From contig NZ_AP023273.1 in NCBI RefSeq assembly GCF_013426735.1, forward strand, positions 248,001 to 312,000: 64,000 bases of DNA, read 5' to 3'. The notes below the pieces were generated by a model. The model worked only from the letters and a program-made list of their open reading frames with translations, had not been told where the DNA came from and did not search any database. Below are positions 26,574-35,555 of the stretch, in pieces. The translations under genes were made by a program, and so were the position numbers. Source of the DNA: Agrobacterium vitis (GTDB taxonomy: Bacteria > Pseudomonadota > Alphaproteobacteria > Rhizobiales > Rhizobiaceae). Numbering within the stretch: position 1 is the stretch's first letter; each line of letters starts with the position of its first letter.

Positions 26574-27671
26574 GTGGTCGCGCCAGCCCCCTTATCGACG
26601 CAGGCTGCCCAGCCCAAACAGGGGGCAAAGCTTGAGCTTGTCGCCCTTCGCCGCGCTTTCGGCGCCTACAAGGCGCTGGACGGTATTGATCTCGCCATCG
26701 AGCCGGGCGAATTCATCGCGCTGCTCGGCCCTTCCGGCTGCGGAAAATCCACGGCGCTGAACTGTATCGCCGGGCTTCTGCCGCTAACCGGTGGCGAAAT
26801 CCGGATCGGCGGCCAGCGCATCGACCAGTTGGAGCCGGAAAAGCGCGGGTTTGGCATGGTCTTCCAAAGCTACGCCCTGTTTCCTCATATGACCGTGCGG
26901 CGCAATGTTGGCTTCGGCCTGTCCATGCAAGGCATCAAAGGCACGGAAGCCGACCGTCGCATCGAAGCAGCCCTCGATCTGGTGCGTCTCGGTTCGCAGG
27001 CGGATAAATTGCCGGGACAACTCTCCGGCGGCCAGCAGCAGCGTGTCGCCATTGCCCGCGCTATCGTCATCCGCCCGCCGGTCGTGCTGATGGATGAGCC
27101 GCTTTCCAACCTGGATGCCAAGCTGCGGCTGGAAATGCGCGCCGATATCCGCGCCATTCACGACCAGATCGGCTCCACGACCATCTACGTCACTCATGAT
27201 CAGGACGAGGCGCTGTCGATGGCCGACCGGATCGTGGTGATGAGCCAGGGCCATATCCGCCAGATCGGCACGCCGGAAGATCTTTACATGCGCCCAAACC
27301 ATGTCGATGTCGCCGATTTCATGGGCTTTCGCACCCGGATTGCCGGGCGGGTCACAGCCGTATCCGGTGATGAGGCCCAGATCGAAGCGGCGGGCGCAAC
27401 CACTGTCGGCACCCCCCGCCAGCCGGTTCAGGTCGGCGATGCGGCTGTGCTCAGCGTCAGGCCCGAGGATATGATCGCCGTCCGGGATGGCAGCGGCATT
27501 CCAGTGACCGTCAAATCCATGGAATATCGTGGCAGAGCCTATTTTGGTGCCGCAGAAGCCAGCGACGGCGCAGAGGTTCATTTTCGCTCGGATATCTTGC
27601 TACCACGCGGCACCGTCACCAGCGTGCGTCCGGCAGAAGGCCGGGCGCTGATCTTTAAGGGGGATGCATGA
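26574..27671 (+). CDS. ABC transporter ATPase, PotA/FbpC-like
   Basis: The protein has 365 residues from the GTG at 26574 with AGGAGAG upstream. Walker [10 protein letters not shown], signature LSGGQQQRVAIARAI, Walker [13 protein letters not shown] and the switch histidine (VTHDQDEAL) are intact; a C-terminal TOBE domain follows. It belongs to the spermidine/putrescine/iron/sulfate type of ATPases. Its stop overlaps the start of the first permease as ATGA. Confidence 0.93.
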   Translation: MVAPAPLSTQAAQPKQGAKLELVALRRAFGAYKALDGIDLAIEPGEFIALLGPSGCGKSTALNCIAGLLPLTGGEIRIGGQRIDQLEPEKRGFGMVFQSYALFPHMTVRRNVGFGLSMQGIKGTEADRRIEAALDLVRLGSQADKLPGQLSGGQQQRVAIARAIVIRPPVVLMDEPLSNLDAKLRLEMRADIRAIHDQIGSTTIYVTHDQDEALSMADRIVVMSQGHIRQIGTPEDLYMRPNHVDVADFMGFRTRIAGRVTAVSGDEAQIEAAGATTVGTPRQPVQVGDAAVLSVRPEDMIAVRDGSGIPVTVKSMEYRGRAYFGAAEASDGAEVHFRSDILLPRGTVTSVRPAEGRALIFKGDA

Positions 27672-28546
27672 GCCAGTCTTCCCTTCGTGTCTCGCTTGCA
27701 GCCAGGGGAATAGACGGCACGACGCTGCTGGTCCTGCCGGGCCTGCTGGTCATCCTCGCCTTGTTCATCTATCCGTTCATCTATGGTGTGATCGACTCGC
27801 TGACACCCACCGACGGCGCATGGTACACCAATTACGTCACCTTCTTCACCGATCCGTTTCAATACAAGACCATTTCCGCCACGCTTTGGCTGGCGCTGCC
27901 GGTCACGGTCGTGAATCTGGCGCTTGCCTTGCCGATTGCCTTCCGGGTGCGGCTGATGACACGCCAGCGTTTCCTGACCACCATTCTCGTGCTGCCGGTG
28001 ACGCTCGGCACCGTCTTCATTGCGGACGGCCTGCTGACCTTTCTCGGCCCCCAAGGCTGGTTCAACCGCAGCCTGATCCTGATCGGCATTCTCGATACGC
28101 CAATCAAGCTCACCAACAATTACTGGGGCGTGTTTGCGTCGCTGCTGATTTCAGGCTTCCCCTTCGCCTTCCTGCTGACGCTCTCCTACGTCACCGGCAT
28201 CGATCCGGCTATTGAACAGGCAGCGGCGACATTGGGGGCCAATGCCCGCAAGCGCTTCATGAGCGTGTTTTTGCCGCTGCTGGTGCCGGGTCTTGCCGTC
28301 ACCTTCTGCCTGTCCTTCGTGCAGGCCTTCGCGGTGTTTCCGTCCGCCGTTCTGCTTGGCGCACCCGCCGGGCCAACGCGGGTGATCTCGATTGCTGCCT
28401 ATCAGGCCGCTTTCGAGCAATATAATCATTCGCTGGGCTCGGCCATCGCCATCATCATGGGCGTTATCGAACTGGCAATCGTCGCGGCCATCCTGGCCTT
28501 GCGCTCCCTCTTCTATCGCGGCCCCGTCGCCGGAACGAAAGGCTAG
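27668..28546 (+). CDS. ABC transporter permease, PotB-like
   Basis: This 292-residue inner-membrane permease has six predicted helices and the EAA loop (EQAAATLGANARKRFMSVFLPL). It resembles PotB/ThiP-type permeases and forms the channel with the next gene product. The ATG overlaps the ATPase stop; the second permease begins three bases after its own stop. Confidence 0.9.
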   Translation: MSQSSLRVSLAARGIDGTTLLVLPGLLVILALFIYPFIYGVIDSLTPTDGAWYTNYVTFFTDPFQYKTISATLWLALPVTVVNLALALPIAFRVRLMTRQRFLTTILVLPVTLGTVFIADGLLTFLGPQGWFNRSLILIGILDTPIKLTNNYWGVFASLLISGFPFAFLLTLSYVTGIDPAIEQAAATLGANARKRFMSVFLPLLVPGLAVTFCLSFVQAFAVFPSAVLLGAPAGPTRVISIAAYQAAFEQYNHSLGSAIAIIMGVIELAIVAAILALRSLFYRGPVAGTKG

Positions 28547-28549
28547 ATC

Positions 28550-29392
28550 ATGATCCGCGATCAGGGCATCGGCTCAAAACTCTGGCGTATGGCCGTCTGG
28601 GCGCTCGCCGGGTTGTTCATTCTCAACCTCGTGGCGGTGATTGCATCCGTGGTGGTCAATTCCTTTGCCCGGCGCTGGCTGGGCACCTGGCTGCCGACCG
28701 GCTGGACGACGCGGTGGTATTCCGATGCCTGGAGCGAGTTTCAGCTATCCAGCGTCGTTGCCGTCACCTTCCAGATCACTTTTACGGTGGTGATCATTTC
28801 CGGCCTGCTCGGAGTGATGACCGCCTATGCGCTGGCGCGGCGGGATTTTCCCGGCAAAAAGCTGGTCATCCTCACATTCCTGCTGCCGCTTCTGGTGCCG
28901 CCGCTTACCTATGGCATTCCATTGGCAACGGTTCTCTATCAGGTCGGCCTTGGCGGGAGCTTCTGGGGCGTGGTGCTGATCAATCTCGTGCCGTCGCTGC
29001 CCTTCGTCATTCTAGTGATGATCCCCTTCATCGAGCAGATCGATCCACGCATCGAGGCCGCCGCGAAGGTCTTCGGCGCCGGTACCTGGAGCCTGTTTAC
29101 CCGCATCCTGCTACCGCTACTGTTGCCGGGCATGCTGGCCGCCCTGCTGCTGGTGCTGGTGCGCACCATCGCCATGTTCGAGCTGACCTTCCTGATTGCC
29201 GGGCCGACGACGCAAACGCTGGTCGTCTCGCTCTACTATGCAGTCTTTGCGTCCGGGGTTCGCGCATCGCAATCCATTGATGCGATGGCGGTGGTCTATA
29301 TGGTCACCACCCTGTTCTGGCTGGTCATTGCCCTGCAATTCGTTAGCCCGACGCAAATCGTCGCCAGAGCAAAACAGCAACCGACGGCGTGA
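28550..29392 (+). CDS. ABC transporter permease, PotC-like
   Basis: This 280-residue inner-membrane permease has an N-terminal helix, a periplasmic loop and the BPD core with EAA loop (EAAAKVFGAGTWSLFTRILLPL). It is the second channel subunit of the importer encoded at 25261-29392 and is the last gene of that operon, followed by a possible terminator at 29400-29430. Confidence 0.9.
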   Translation: MIRDQGIGSKLWRMAVWALAGLFILNLVAVIASVVVNSFARRWLGTWLPTGWTTRWYSDAWSEFQLSSVVAVTFQITFTVVIISGLLGVMTAYALARRDFPGKKLVILTFLLPLLVPPLTYGIPLATVLYQVGLGGSFWGVVLINLVPSLPFVILVMIPFIEQIDPRIEAAAKVFGAGTWSLFTRILLPLLLPGMLAALLLVLVRTIAMFELTFLIAGPTTQTLVVSLYYAVFASGVRASQSIDAMAVVYMVTTLFWLVIALQFVSPTQIVARAKQQPTA

Positions 29393-29399
29393 AGCTTTC

Positions 29400-29430
29400 T
29401 ACTGCGCCGTGCTAGACAGGCGACGCAGTA
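29400..29430 (+). terminator. Possible terminator hairpin
   Basis: TACTGCG (29400-29406) pairs with CGCAGTA (29424-29430) with a 17-base loop that has an additional CC/GG pair. It lies eight bases after the permease stop. There is no strong T-run, so this is a weak call. Confidence 0.45.
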
Positions 29431-29571
29431 GATTAGCCTGTCATCAATCAGACGAAAAATCTTCACGCAAGCGTCATGGAAGCGTAGTCGAGCCATCACA
29501 AATGCCCGCTAGAAACCCCTAAATTTCCGGGGGTAAAGCGGAATTGTTTTCCTGAAAACGAGGCATTTGCG

Positions 29572-30915
29572 ATGAAAAACTACGCTTTGAAAACCGTGCT
29601 GGCCGGCCTGCTGGCTGCCACGACGCTGGGGGCAGCACCGGCCATGGCCGAAAAGGTCAAGTTCGAATTCTGGCATGGCCTGAGCGGCGACCTTGGCGAG
29701 CGCGTCCAGGACGCCTGCCGCAAGTTCAACGACAGCCAGGCCAATTTCGAAATCGTCTGCACCTCTCAGAACGATTACGATACCACGCTGCAAAACACCA
29801 TTGCCGCCTACCGCGCCAAGAAGCAGCCAGCCATTGCCCAGATCTACGATGCCGGCACGCTGGACCTGATGTTGTCCAAGGCCTTTATTCCAGCCAAGAA
29901 GCTGATGGCCGACAATGGCTACAAGATCGACTGGAACAATTATTTCGGCGGCATCGCCAATTACTACGCCACGGCTGGCGGCGAATTGCAGTCCTTCCCG
30001 TTCAACTCCTCGACCGCGATGTTCTATTATAATGTCAGCGCGTTTGAGAAGGCTGGCATCACCTTCAAGCCGGATACCTGGGAACATGTCGAGGAAGCAG
30101 CCCGCAAACTGAAGGCCGCTGGCTATGAATGCCCGCTGGGCTTCAATTTCGATCCATGGTCGATGCTGGAACAGTTTTCCGCCATCCATAACCAGCCAAT
30201 CGCCACCAAGGCCAATGGCTATCAGGGTCTCGATTCCGAACTGGTGTTCAACAAGACCAAATTCGTCGATCATGTAAAATTCTTCAAGAAGATGCAGGAT
30301 GAGAAGCTGTTCGTGGTCAAGACCAAGCAGCTCGGCATGGATGTCGTTCCGGCCTTCACCTCGCAGACTTGCCAGATGATCCAGTCGTCGATTGCCGACC
30401 ACGGCACCGTCGGCAAGACACTGCCCGCTGACGTCAAATGGGATGTCGCCATGCTGCCGGTCTGGAAGGGTACGGAGCGCCAGAATTCGCTGGTGGGCGG
30501 TGCTTCGCTCTGGGTTCTCGCCGGTCGTCCGGAAGCCGAATACAAGGGGGCAGCCGCCTTCCTCAACTTCCTCGGTCAGCCGGATATGGTACAATGGTGG
30601 TCAACGGTCACAGGCTATATTCCTGTCACCAAGACCGGTTTCGATGCCATGAAAGCCAATGGTTTCTACGATAAGGCACCTTACAAGGGCCGCGAACTGG
30701 CCATTGCCAGCCTGACCTACACGCCGACATCCGATACCAGCCGCGGTATCCGCCTGGGTAGCTTCACCCAGATCCGCAAGGAAGTCTCGACCTCGTTTGA
30801 GGCGATCTTCATGCAGAATGCCGATGTGCAAACCCAGCTGGACCAGACGGTCGAGCGCGGCAATGCCATCCTGCGCCGCTTTGAGAAAACCTATGCCGGT
30901 CAGAAGCTGAACTAA
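29572..30915 (+). CDS. ugpB: sn-Glycerol-3-phosphate ABC transporter substrate-binding protein
   Basis: This 447-residue periplasmic protein has a signal peptide ending at APAMAEK and close resemblance to UgpB (KFEFWHGLSGDLGERV, LQSFPFNSSTAMFYYN, IGGASLWV-like VGGASLWV, TGYIPVT, AVERGN-like TVERGNAILRRFEK). UgpB binds sn-glycerol-3-phosphate and glycerophosphodiesters. Start ATG has GAGG nine bases upstream. In rhizobia ugp genes are often under PhoB control, and a CTGTCAT half-site lies at 29438-29444, but no full Pho box is visible. It leads a ugpBAEC operon. Confidence 0.88.
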   Translation: MKNYALKTVLAGLLAATTLGAAPAMAEKVKFEFWHGLSGDLGERVQDACRKFNDSQANFEIVCTSQNDYDTTLQNTIAAYRAKKQPAIAQIYDAGTLDLMLSKAFIPAKKLMADNGYKIDWNNYFGGIANYYATAGGELQSFPFNSSTAMFYYNVSAFEKAGITFKPDTWEHVEEAARKLKAAGYECPLGFNFDPWSMLEQFSAIHNQPIATKANGYQGLDSELVFNKTKFVDHVKFFKKMQDEKLFVVKTKQLGMDVVPAFTSQTCQMIQSSIADHGTVGKTLPADVKWDVAMLPVWKGTERQNSLVGGASLWVLAGRPEAEYKGAAAFLNFLGQPDMVQWWSTVTGYIPVTKTGFDAMKANGFYDKAPYKGRELAIASLTYTPTSDTSRGIRLGSFTQIRKEVSTSFEAIFMQNADVQTQLDQTVERGNAILRRFEKTYAGQKLN

Positions 30916-30936
30916 GCCTCAGCTGCCCTTGCTCCC

Positions 30937-30963
30937 GGAAGCCTGCCGCATCGGCAGGCTTCC
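30937..30963 (+). promoter_or_regulatory. Perfect intercistronic hairpin between ugpB and ugpA
   Basis: GGAAGCCTGCCG (30937-30948) and CGGCAGGCTTCC (30952-30963) form a perfect 12-bp stem with a CAT loop, directly after ugpB. It could partly terminate transcription or block 3' decay so that binding protein exceeds permease. Confidence 0.75.
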
Positions 30964-30991
30964 TCCTTCATTCCAGCATATTGGTCACGAC

Positions 30992-31882
30992 ATGGAACAA
31001 CGCGCCGTTTTCAAGAACTGGTGGCTGCCTATCCTGTTTGCGCTGCCGCAGATCATTCTGATCATCCTGTTCTTCTACTGGCCAGTGGCTGCCGTGGTGA
31101 ACTGGGCCTTCACCCTTGAGCCTCCATTTGGCGGTGCGGCGGAATTCGTTGGCTTTGCCAATTTCAGGGAAGCGCTGACCGATCCCTTTTACTGGAATTC
31201 GGTCACTGTCAGCTTGATCTTCGCGACACTCGGTCCTTTCTTCGCCATTCTGATCGGACTTGTGCTGGCGCTTGCCGTTGACCGGCAATTGCCAGGAACC
31301 GGCTTCTTTCGGTTTTTCTACATCCTGCCCTTCGCCATTGCCGGACCGGCTGCCGGTATCGCCTTCCGCTTTATCCTGGCGCCCGATCGCGGGCTGGCGG
31401 CTATGGTCAATTCCTTTTCTCCAGATCTCTGGAACCCGGCCAAATACGGCAGCCATGCGCTGGCGCTTGTTATCATCGTCTTCATCTGGAAATGGTCGGG
31501 CTATACATTCATTTTCCTGCTGGCCGGCCTTCAATCTGTACCGCGCGCGCTTAGTGAAGCGGCCGCCATGGACGGCGCCGGTCCCTTGCGCCGTGCCTTC
31601 GATGTGCAGGTGCCGCTGCTTGCGCCCACCCTGTTTTTTCTGCTCGTCACTATGATGACGGAAGGCTTCGTTGGTGCTGACACATTCGGCATCGTCCATT
31701 CGATGACCGGCGGCGGACCGAACCACGGCACCGAAGTCATGGTCTACCGGATCGTCGATGAGGCGTTCAAGGGTCTCAACTATTCCGGCGCATCGGCCCA
31801 AAGCATCATTCTGATCGGGCTGATCATGATCTGCACCTTCATCCAGTTCCGCTTCATCGAGAAGCGCGTGCATTACAAGTGA
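30992..31882 (+). CDS. ugpA: sn-Glycerol-3-phosphate ABC transporter permease UgpA
   Basis: Starting at the ATG at 30992 gives MEQRAVFKNWWLPIL and 296 residues, matching the UgpA N-terminus; the longer frame would run through the hairpin. It has six membrane helices and the EAA loop (EAAAMDGAGPLRRAFDVQVPLL). It forms the inner-membrane channel with UgpE. Its stop is seven bases from the ugpE start. Confidence 0.88.
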   Translation: MEQRAVFKNWWLPILFALPQIILIILFFYWPVAAVVNWAFTLEPPFGGAAEFVGFANFREALTDPFYWNSVTVSLIFATLGPFFAILIGLVLALAVDRQLPGTGFFRFFYILPFAIAGPAAGIAFRFILAPDRGLAAMVNSFSPDLWNPAKYGSHALALVIIVFIWKWSGYTFIFLLAGLQSVPRALSEAAAMDGAGPLRRAFDVQVPLLAPTLFFLLVTMMTEGFVGADTFGIVHSMTGGGPNHGTEVMVYRIVDEAFKGLNYSGASAQSIILIGLIMICTFIQFRFIEKRVHYK

Positions 31883-31889
31883 GGCCGGA

Positions 31890-32777
31890 ATGATCCAGCG
31901 CACACCAATTGCCAATGCCTTCACCTATCTCATCATGGTCCTGGGCTTCCTGCTGCTGATCGGACCATTCATCGTGGTGATCGCTGGCGCCAGCCAGACA
32001 ATGCCGCAGGTCAATGCCGTTCCCTTCAGCTTCCTGCCGCAAGGCGAGTTCCTGACCAATGCCAAACAGGCCTGGTCGCGGGCCGATCTCGGCACGGCAA
32101 TGACCAACAGCCTGATTATGGCGGCCCTGGTGACGCTCGGAAAGGTCGCGCTGTCAGCCATGACCGCCTTTGCCATCGTGTTTTTCCGCACGCCGCTGAA
32201 ACACGTGTTTTTCTGGGGCGTGTTCATCACCCTGATGCTGCCGCTCGAAGTCCGGGTCGTGCCGACCTATGCGGTGGCAGCCGATCTGTTGCAGCCGGTC
32301 AAATCCATCCTGTCCACGCTGTTTGGCATCGACATCAAGATCGAGTGGAACCTGCTCAACACCTATGCGGGCCTGACCCTGCCGCTGATCGCCACGGCAA
32401 CCGGCACCTTTCTCTACCGGCAATTTTTCATGACTCTCCCCAATGAATTGGCCGAGGCGGCGCGCATGGACGGGTCCGGGCCGATCCGCTTCTTCTTTGA
32501 AATGCTACTGCCGCTTTCGCGCACCAACATGCTGGCGCTGACCACCATCATGTTCGTCTATGGCTGGAACCAGTATCTCTGGCCGCTGCTGATGGTGACC
32601 GATCCGAACTACAAGACGGTGATGATGTCGCTGCGCTCACTGCTGCCGTCCGATAACGGCATCCCCGACTGGAACGTAACCCTCGCTGGTTCCCTGATGA
32701 TCATGGCCCCGCCGCTGGTTGTGGTTGCCGTGCTGCAACGCTGGTTCGTGCGCGGTCTGGTCTCCACGGAAAAGTGA
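31890..32777 (+). CDS. ugpE: sn-Glycerol-3-phosphate ABC transporter permease UgpE
   Basis: This 295-residue MalG-type permease has six helices and the EAA loop ([20 protein letters not shown]). Phrases such as [17 protein letters not shown] and [11 protein letters not shown] are characteristic of UgpE. It pairs with UgpA and UgpC. The ugpC start lies 37 bases downstream. Confidence 0.9.
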   Translation: MIQRTPIANAFTYLIMVLGFLLLIGPFIVVIAGASQTMPQVNAVPFSFLPQGEFLTNAKQAWSRADLGTAMTNSLIMAALVTLGKVALSAMTAFAIVFFRTPLKHVFFWGVFITLMLPLEVRVVPTYAVAADLLQPVKSILSTLFGIDIKIEWNLLNTYAGLTLPLIATATGTFLYRQFFMTLPNELAEAARMDGSGPIRFFFEMLLPLSRTNMLALTTIMFVYGWNQYLWPLLMVTDPNYKTVMMSLRSLLPSDNGIPDWNVTLAGSLMIMAPPLVVVAVLQRWFVRGLVSTEK

Positions 32778-32814
32778 CGCTGAAAAGCGCCTGCAACAAC
32801 AAGGTTCAAAGACA

Positions 32815-33960
32815 ATGGCTGATATCGACATCCGCGCGGTGCGCAAAAGCTACGGCAAGACGCCAACCCTGCATGGCATAGATCTGCTGTTTGGATCAGG
32901 GGAATTCGTGGTCATTCTCGGTCCCTCCGGCTGTGGCAAATCCACGCTGCTGCGAATGATCGCCGGGCTCGAGGACATTACCTCAGGCGAAATCGCCATC
33001 GATGGCCGTGTCGTCAACACATTGGAACCACGCGAACGCGGTTGCGCCATGGTGTTTCAGAATTACGCGCTCTACCCGCATATGTCGGTGGCTGGCAATA
33101 TCGGCTACGCCCTGAAAGTGGCGGGCGTTGCCAAAGCCGAGCGTGACCGGCGCATTACTGAGACCGCAAAAATCGTCGGCTTGCAGGATTATCTTGACCG
33201 TCGGCCCGCCGCTCTTTCCGGTGGCCAGCGCCAGCGTGTCGCCATGGCCCGCGCCATCATCCGCGAGCCGAAGGTGTTTCTGTTCGATGAACCACTGTCC
33301 AATCTCGACGCCAAGCTGCGCGTCACCATGCGCGCCGAAATCCGCAAACTGCACCAGCGTTTGTCAGCCACATCGGTTTTCGTGACCCATGACCAGGTGG
33401 AAGCGATGACACTTGCCGACCGGCTGGTGGTGATGAACCGTGGCCATGTGGAACAGGTCGGCAAACCACTCGACATCTATCATCGCCCGGCCACGACCTT
33501 CGTTGCCTCGTTTATCGGTTCACCAGCCATGAACCTCTTCGATGCCCGCGTCGAAGTGGAAACCTCCACCATTCGCATCAGTGGTGCAGCGGTCGAAATC
33601 GATCCGGTCGTCGCTCATGCGCTGAGAGGACGAGATGTGATCGTCGGTATCCGCCCGGAACAATGCCGTCTTGCCAGCCACGGCCAGGGCGTCCCGGCAC
33701 TCATCGAATTCGTCGAAGAACTGGGCGTTGGCCGCGTCGTCCATTGCGAATTGGCTGGCCAGCCCTTTGCCATTGCTGTCCCCGAAGAAGCGCAGGTCTC
33801 GGCTGGTGACACGATCGGGCTGTTGCTGCCGCGGCAGCAATTGCACTTCTTTGACGCCGAGAGCCAGAAGCGGATCGACTTTTCTCCCGTGACGGGCGCG
33901 GCAAACAGCCTCGCCAACAGCCAAATACCATCGCATCAACCCTCTGGAGTTCTTTCATGA
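32815..33960 (+). CDS. ugpC: sn-Glycerol-3-phosphate ABC transporter ATPase UgpC
   Basis: The 381-residue product begins at the ATG at 32815 ([14 protein letters not shown]). Walker [10 protein letters not shown], signature [15 protein letters not shown], Walker [13 protein letters not shown] and the H-loop VTHDQVEAM are intact, with a MalK-like C-terminal TOBE/regulatory domain. It energises UgpAE. The stop overlaps the next ATG as ATGA, tying the TIM-barrel gene into the operon. Confidence 0.9.
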   Translation: MADIDIRAVRKSYGKTPTLHGIDLLFGSGEFVVILGPSGCGKSTLLRMIAGLEDITSGEIAIDGRVVNTLEPRERGCAMVFQNYALYPHMSVAGNIGYALKVAGVAKAERDRRITETAKIVGLQDYLDRRPAALSGGQRQRVAMARAIIREPKVFLFDEPLSNLDAKLRVTMRAEIRKLHQRLSATSVFVTHDQVEAMTLADRLVVMNRGHVEQVGKPLDIYHRPATTFVASFIGSPAMNLFDARVEVETSTIRISGAAVEIDPVVAHALRGRDVIVGIRPEQCRLASHGQGVPALIEFVEELGVGRVVHCELAGQPFAIAVPEEAQVSAGDTIGLLLPRQQLHFFDAESQKRIDFSPVTGAANSLANSQIPSHQPSGVLS

Positions 33961-34862
33961 CCGACATCATTTCCGCCATCGGCTTTTGCAATCGCACCGG
34001 CAAGGGCGACCTGACGACACTGGACGTCTCACTACGCGAAATCGCCGATTCCGGTGCGACGGCCTGCGAAATCGGCATTTATGGCGAAGAAATCATCTCC
34101 GGTGGCCGTATTATCGAAGATCGCACCCAGCGCGTCGCTGACATTGTCAGCCAATACAGCTTCAAGAAATTATCCTTGCACGGCCAGGTCAGCTCCAATT
34201 TCATGGACCGCGAGCATCTGCATCTGCAAAAGAACGTGGTTCGCGCCATGCTGGAACTGTGCGATCGTCTTGGCGCCGGCATTCTCGTCCATCATTCGGG
34301 TGCCGCCCAGCCGGTAGAAGGTGTTGACGGCGCGGATCTCGACAAGATGGAGCGCGAGGCCCTGTTGGAAATGGCCGATATCGCCAAGGGTTATGGCGTG
34401 CGCATCGCGCTTGAAAACATCTTCACCACCGAGACCGGCCAATATCGCCAGACGCCGAGCCAAGTGGCTGAAACGGTCAAGGCCATCGGCCATGACCATG
34501 TCGTCGCCCTGATTGATTTCTCCCATGCCTATATCGAATCCACCTTCAAGGGACTGGATTTCCGCGAGCAGCTGCGCGCCATGGCACCGGTGACCGGCCA
34601 TCTTCACGTCCATGACAGCTTTGGCCTGCCCTATACGATGAAGGAATTCTTCCATAACGCGGAAGCAACGGCACTCGGCATCGGCGATCTGCATCTTCCG
34701 CTCGGCTGGGGCGATATCGCCTGGGACGAGATCTTTGCCGAACTCACCTTCCTGCCCGACACCATGCTGATCATGGAAATCGGCGCTGAACGCTTCCTCG
34801 ACCAGCAGCCCCGCTGCCTGGACTGCGCCCGCGACCTGGCAAAGCTGGTGAACCTGCGCTGA
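33957..34862 (+). CDS. Xylose-isomerase-like TIM-barrel protein (AP endonuclease 2 fold)
   Basis: This 301-residue cytoplasmic protein has the sugar phosphate isomerase/epimerase (AP_endonuc_2) fold, with likely metal ligands in LHGQVS, VHHSG, IALENIF, DFSHAY, HLHVHDS and MEIG. It overlaps ugpC by four bases and occupies the place where ugpQ (glycerophosphodiesterase) is found in many ugp operons. It is not homologous to ugpQ, so the operon may handle a polyol or sugar phosphate, or the enzyme may process a phosphodiester product. Function unassigned. Confidence 0.82.
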   Translation: MTDIISAIGFCNRTGKGDLTTLDVSLREIADSGATACEIGIYGEEIISGGRIIEDRTQRVADIVSQYSFKKLSLHGQVSSNFMDREHLHLQKNVVRAMLELCDRLGAGILVHHSGAAQPVEGVDGADLDKMEREALLEMADIAKGYGVRIALENIFTTETGQYRQTPSQVAETVKAIGHDHVVALIDFSHAYIESTFKGLDFREQLRAMAPVTGHLHVHDSFGLPYTMKEFFHNAEATALGIGDLHLPLGWGDIAWDEIFAELTFLPDTMLIMEIGAERFLDQQPRCLDCARDLAKLVNLR

Positions 34863-34884
34863 TCTGGTGACGACTGATAATGGT

Positions 34885-34907
34885 GCCGCGCTTGTCTAGG
34901 GCGCGGC
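34885..34907. terminator. Bidirectional terminator between convergent genes
   Basis: GCCGCGC (34885-34891) and GCGCGGC (34901-34907) form a perfect 7-bp GC stem with a 9-base loop in the 54-base gap between the convergent TIM-barrel and response-regulator genes. Confidence 0.6.
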
Positions 34908-34916
34908 GCTGTCCTC

Positions 34917-35555
34917 TCAATCCGGCACCGCCAGCCGATCCCATATCCGCACCAGATCGGCGACGGATTTGGCATTGAGTTTGCGCATCAACTGGGCGCG
35001 GCGAACCTTGACGGTGATTTCGCTGACACCGAGATCACCGGCAATCTGTTTGTTGAGACGCCCCTGAACAACCAGTTCCATCACCTCCCGCTCACCCGGC
35101 GTCAGCGTTTGCCATAACTCCCGCAAGCCGGAGGACAGATGATCCTGCCGTCGCTGCGCACGATCACTTTCGATGCCCTGCTGAATAGCGTCCAGCAGGT
35201 CCTGATCGCGGAACGGCTTGGTCAGAAACTCTATGGCACCGTTTTTCATCGCCTTGACCGACATGGGGATATCCCCATGACCGGTAATGAAGATCACCGG
35301 CAGCCGTATACCCAGTTTCGCCATCTGCTGGTGAAACTCAAGGCCACTCTGGCCGGGCATCCGCACGTCGAGCACCAGGCAGCCGGGCGCATCGGCAAGC
35401 GGCATTGCCATGAATTCCTGGATTGATCCATAGGCGCAAACCGCAAGGCCGACGGAGGCAAGCAGATCCTCCAATGCGGCGCGCACCGAGGCGTCATCAT
35501 CGATCACATAGACAACCGGCTCATGTTCATCCTGTTGAGGTGGGTTGGCCATCAT
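34917..35555 (-). CDS. FixJ/TodT-family response regulator
   Basis: The protein has 212 residues: receiver domain with acidic cluster DDD at 19-21, phospho-acceptor D63 (LVLDVRMPG), T and K (ITGHGD, KPF), and a LuxR-type helix-turn-helix (LTPGEREVMELVVQGRLNKQIAGDLGVSEITVKVRRAQLMRKL). It overlaps the histidine kinase gene by four bases (ATGA) and is its obvious partner. The divergent ABC transporter at 36963 is the likely target. Confidence 0.92.
   Translation of the reverse strand: MMANPPQQDEHEPVVYVIDDDASVRAALEDLLASVGLAVCAYGSIQEFMAMPLADAPGCLVLDVRMPGQSGLEFHQQMAKLGIRLPVIFITGHGDIPMSVKAMKNGAIEFLTKPFRDQDLLDAIQQGIESDRAQRRQDHLSSGLRELWQTLTPGEREVMELVVQGRLNKQIAGDLGVSEITVKVRRAQLMRKLNAKSVADLVRIWDRLAVPD

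Noticed and set aside
29436..29500. Possible Pho box upstream of ugpB
   Set aside because: One CTGTCAT half-site is present, but the expected second half at the correct spacing matches at only three of seven bases.
32719..32814. In-frame upstream extension of the ugpC gene
   Set aside because: It lies inside ugpE; the start [14 protein letters not shown] at 32815 matches the family N-terminus.
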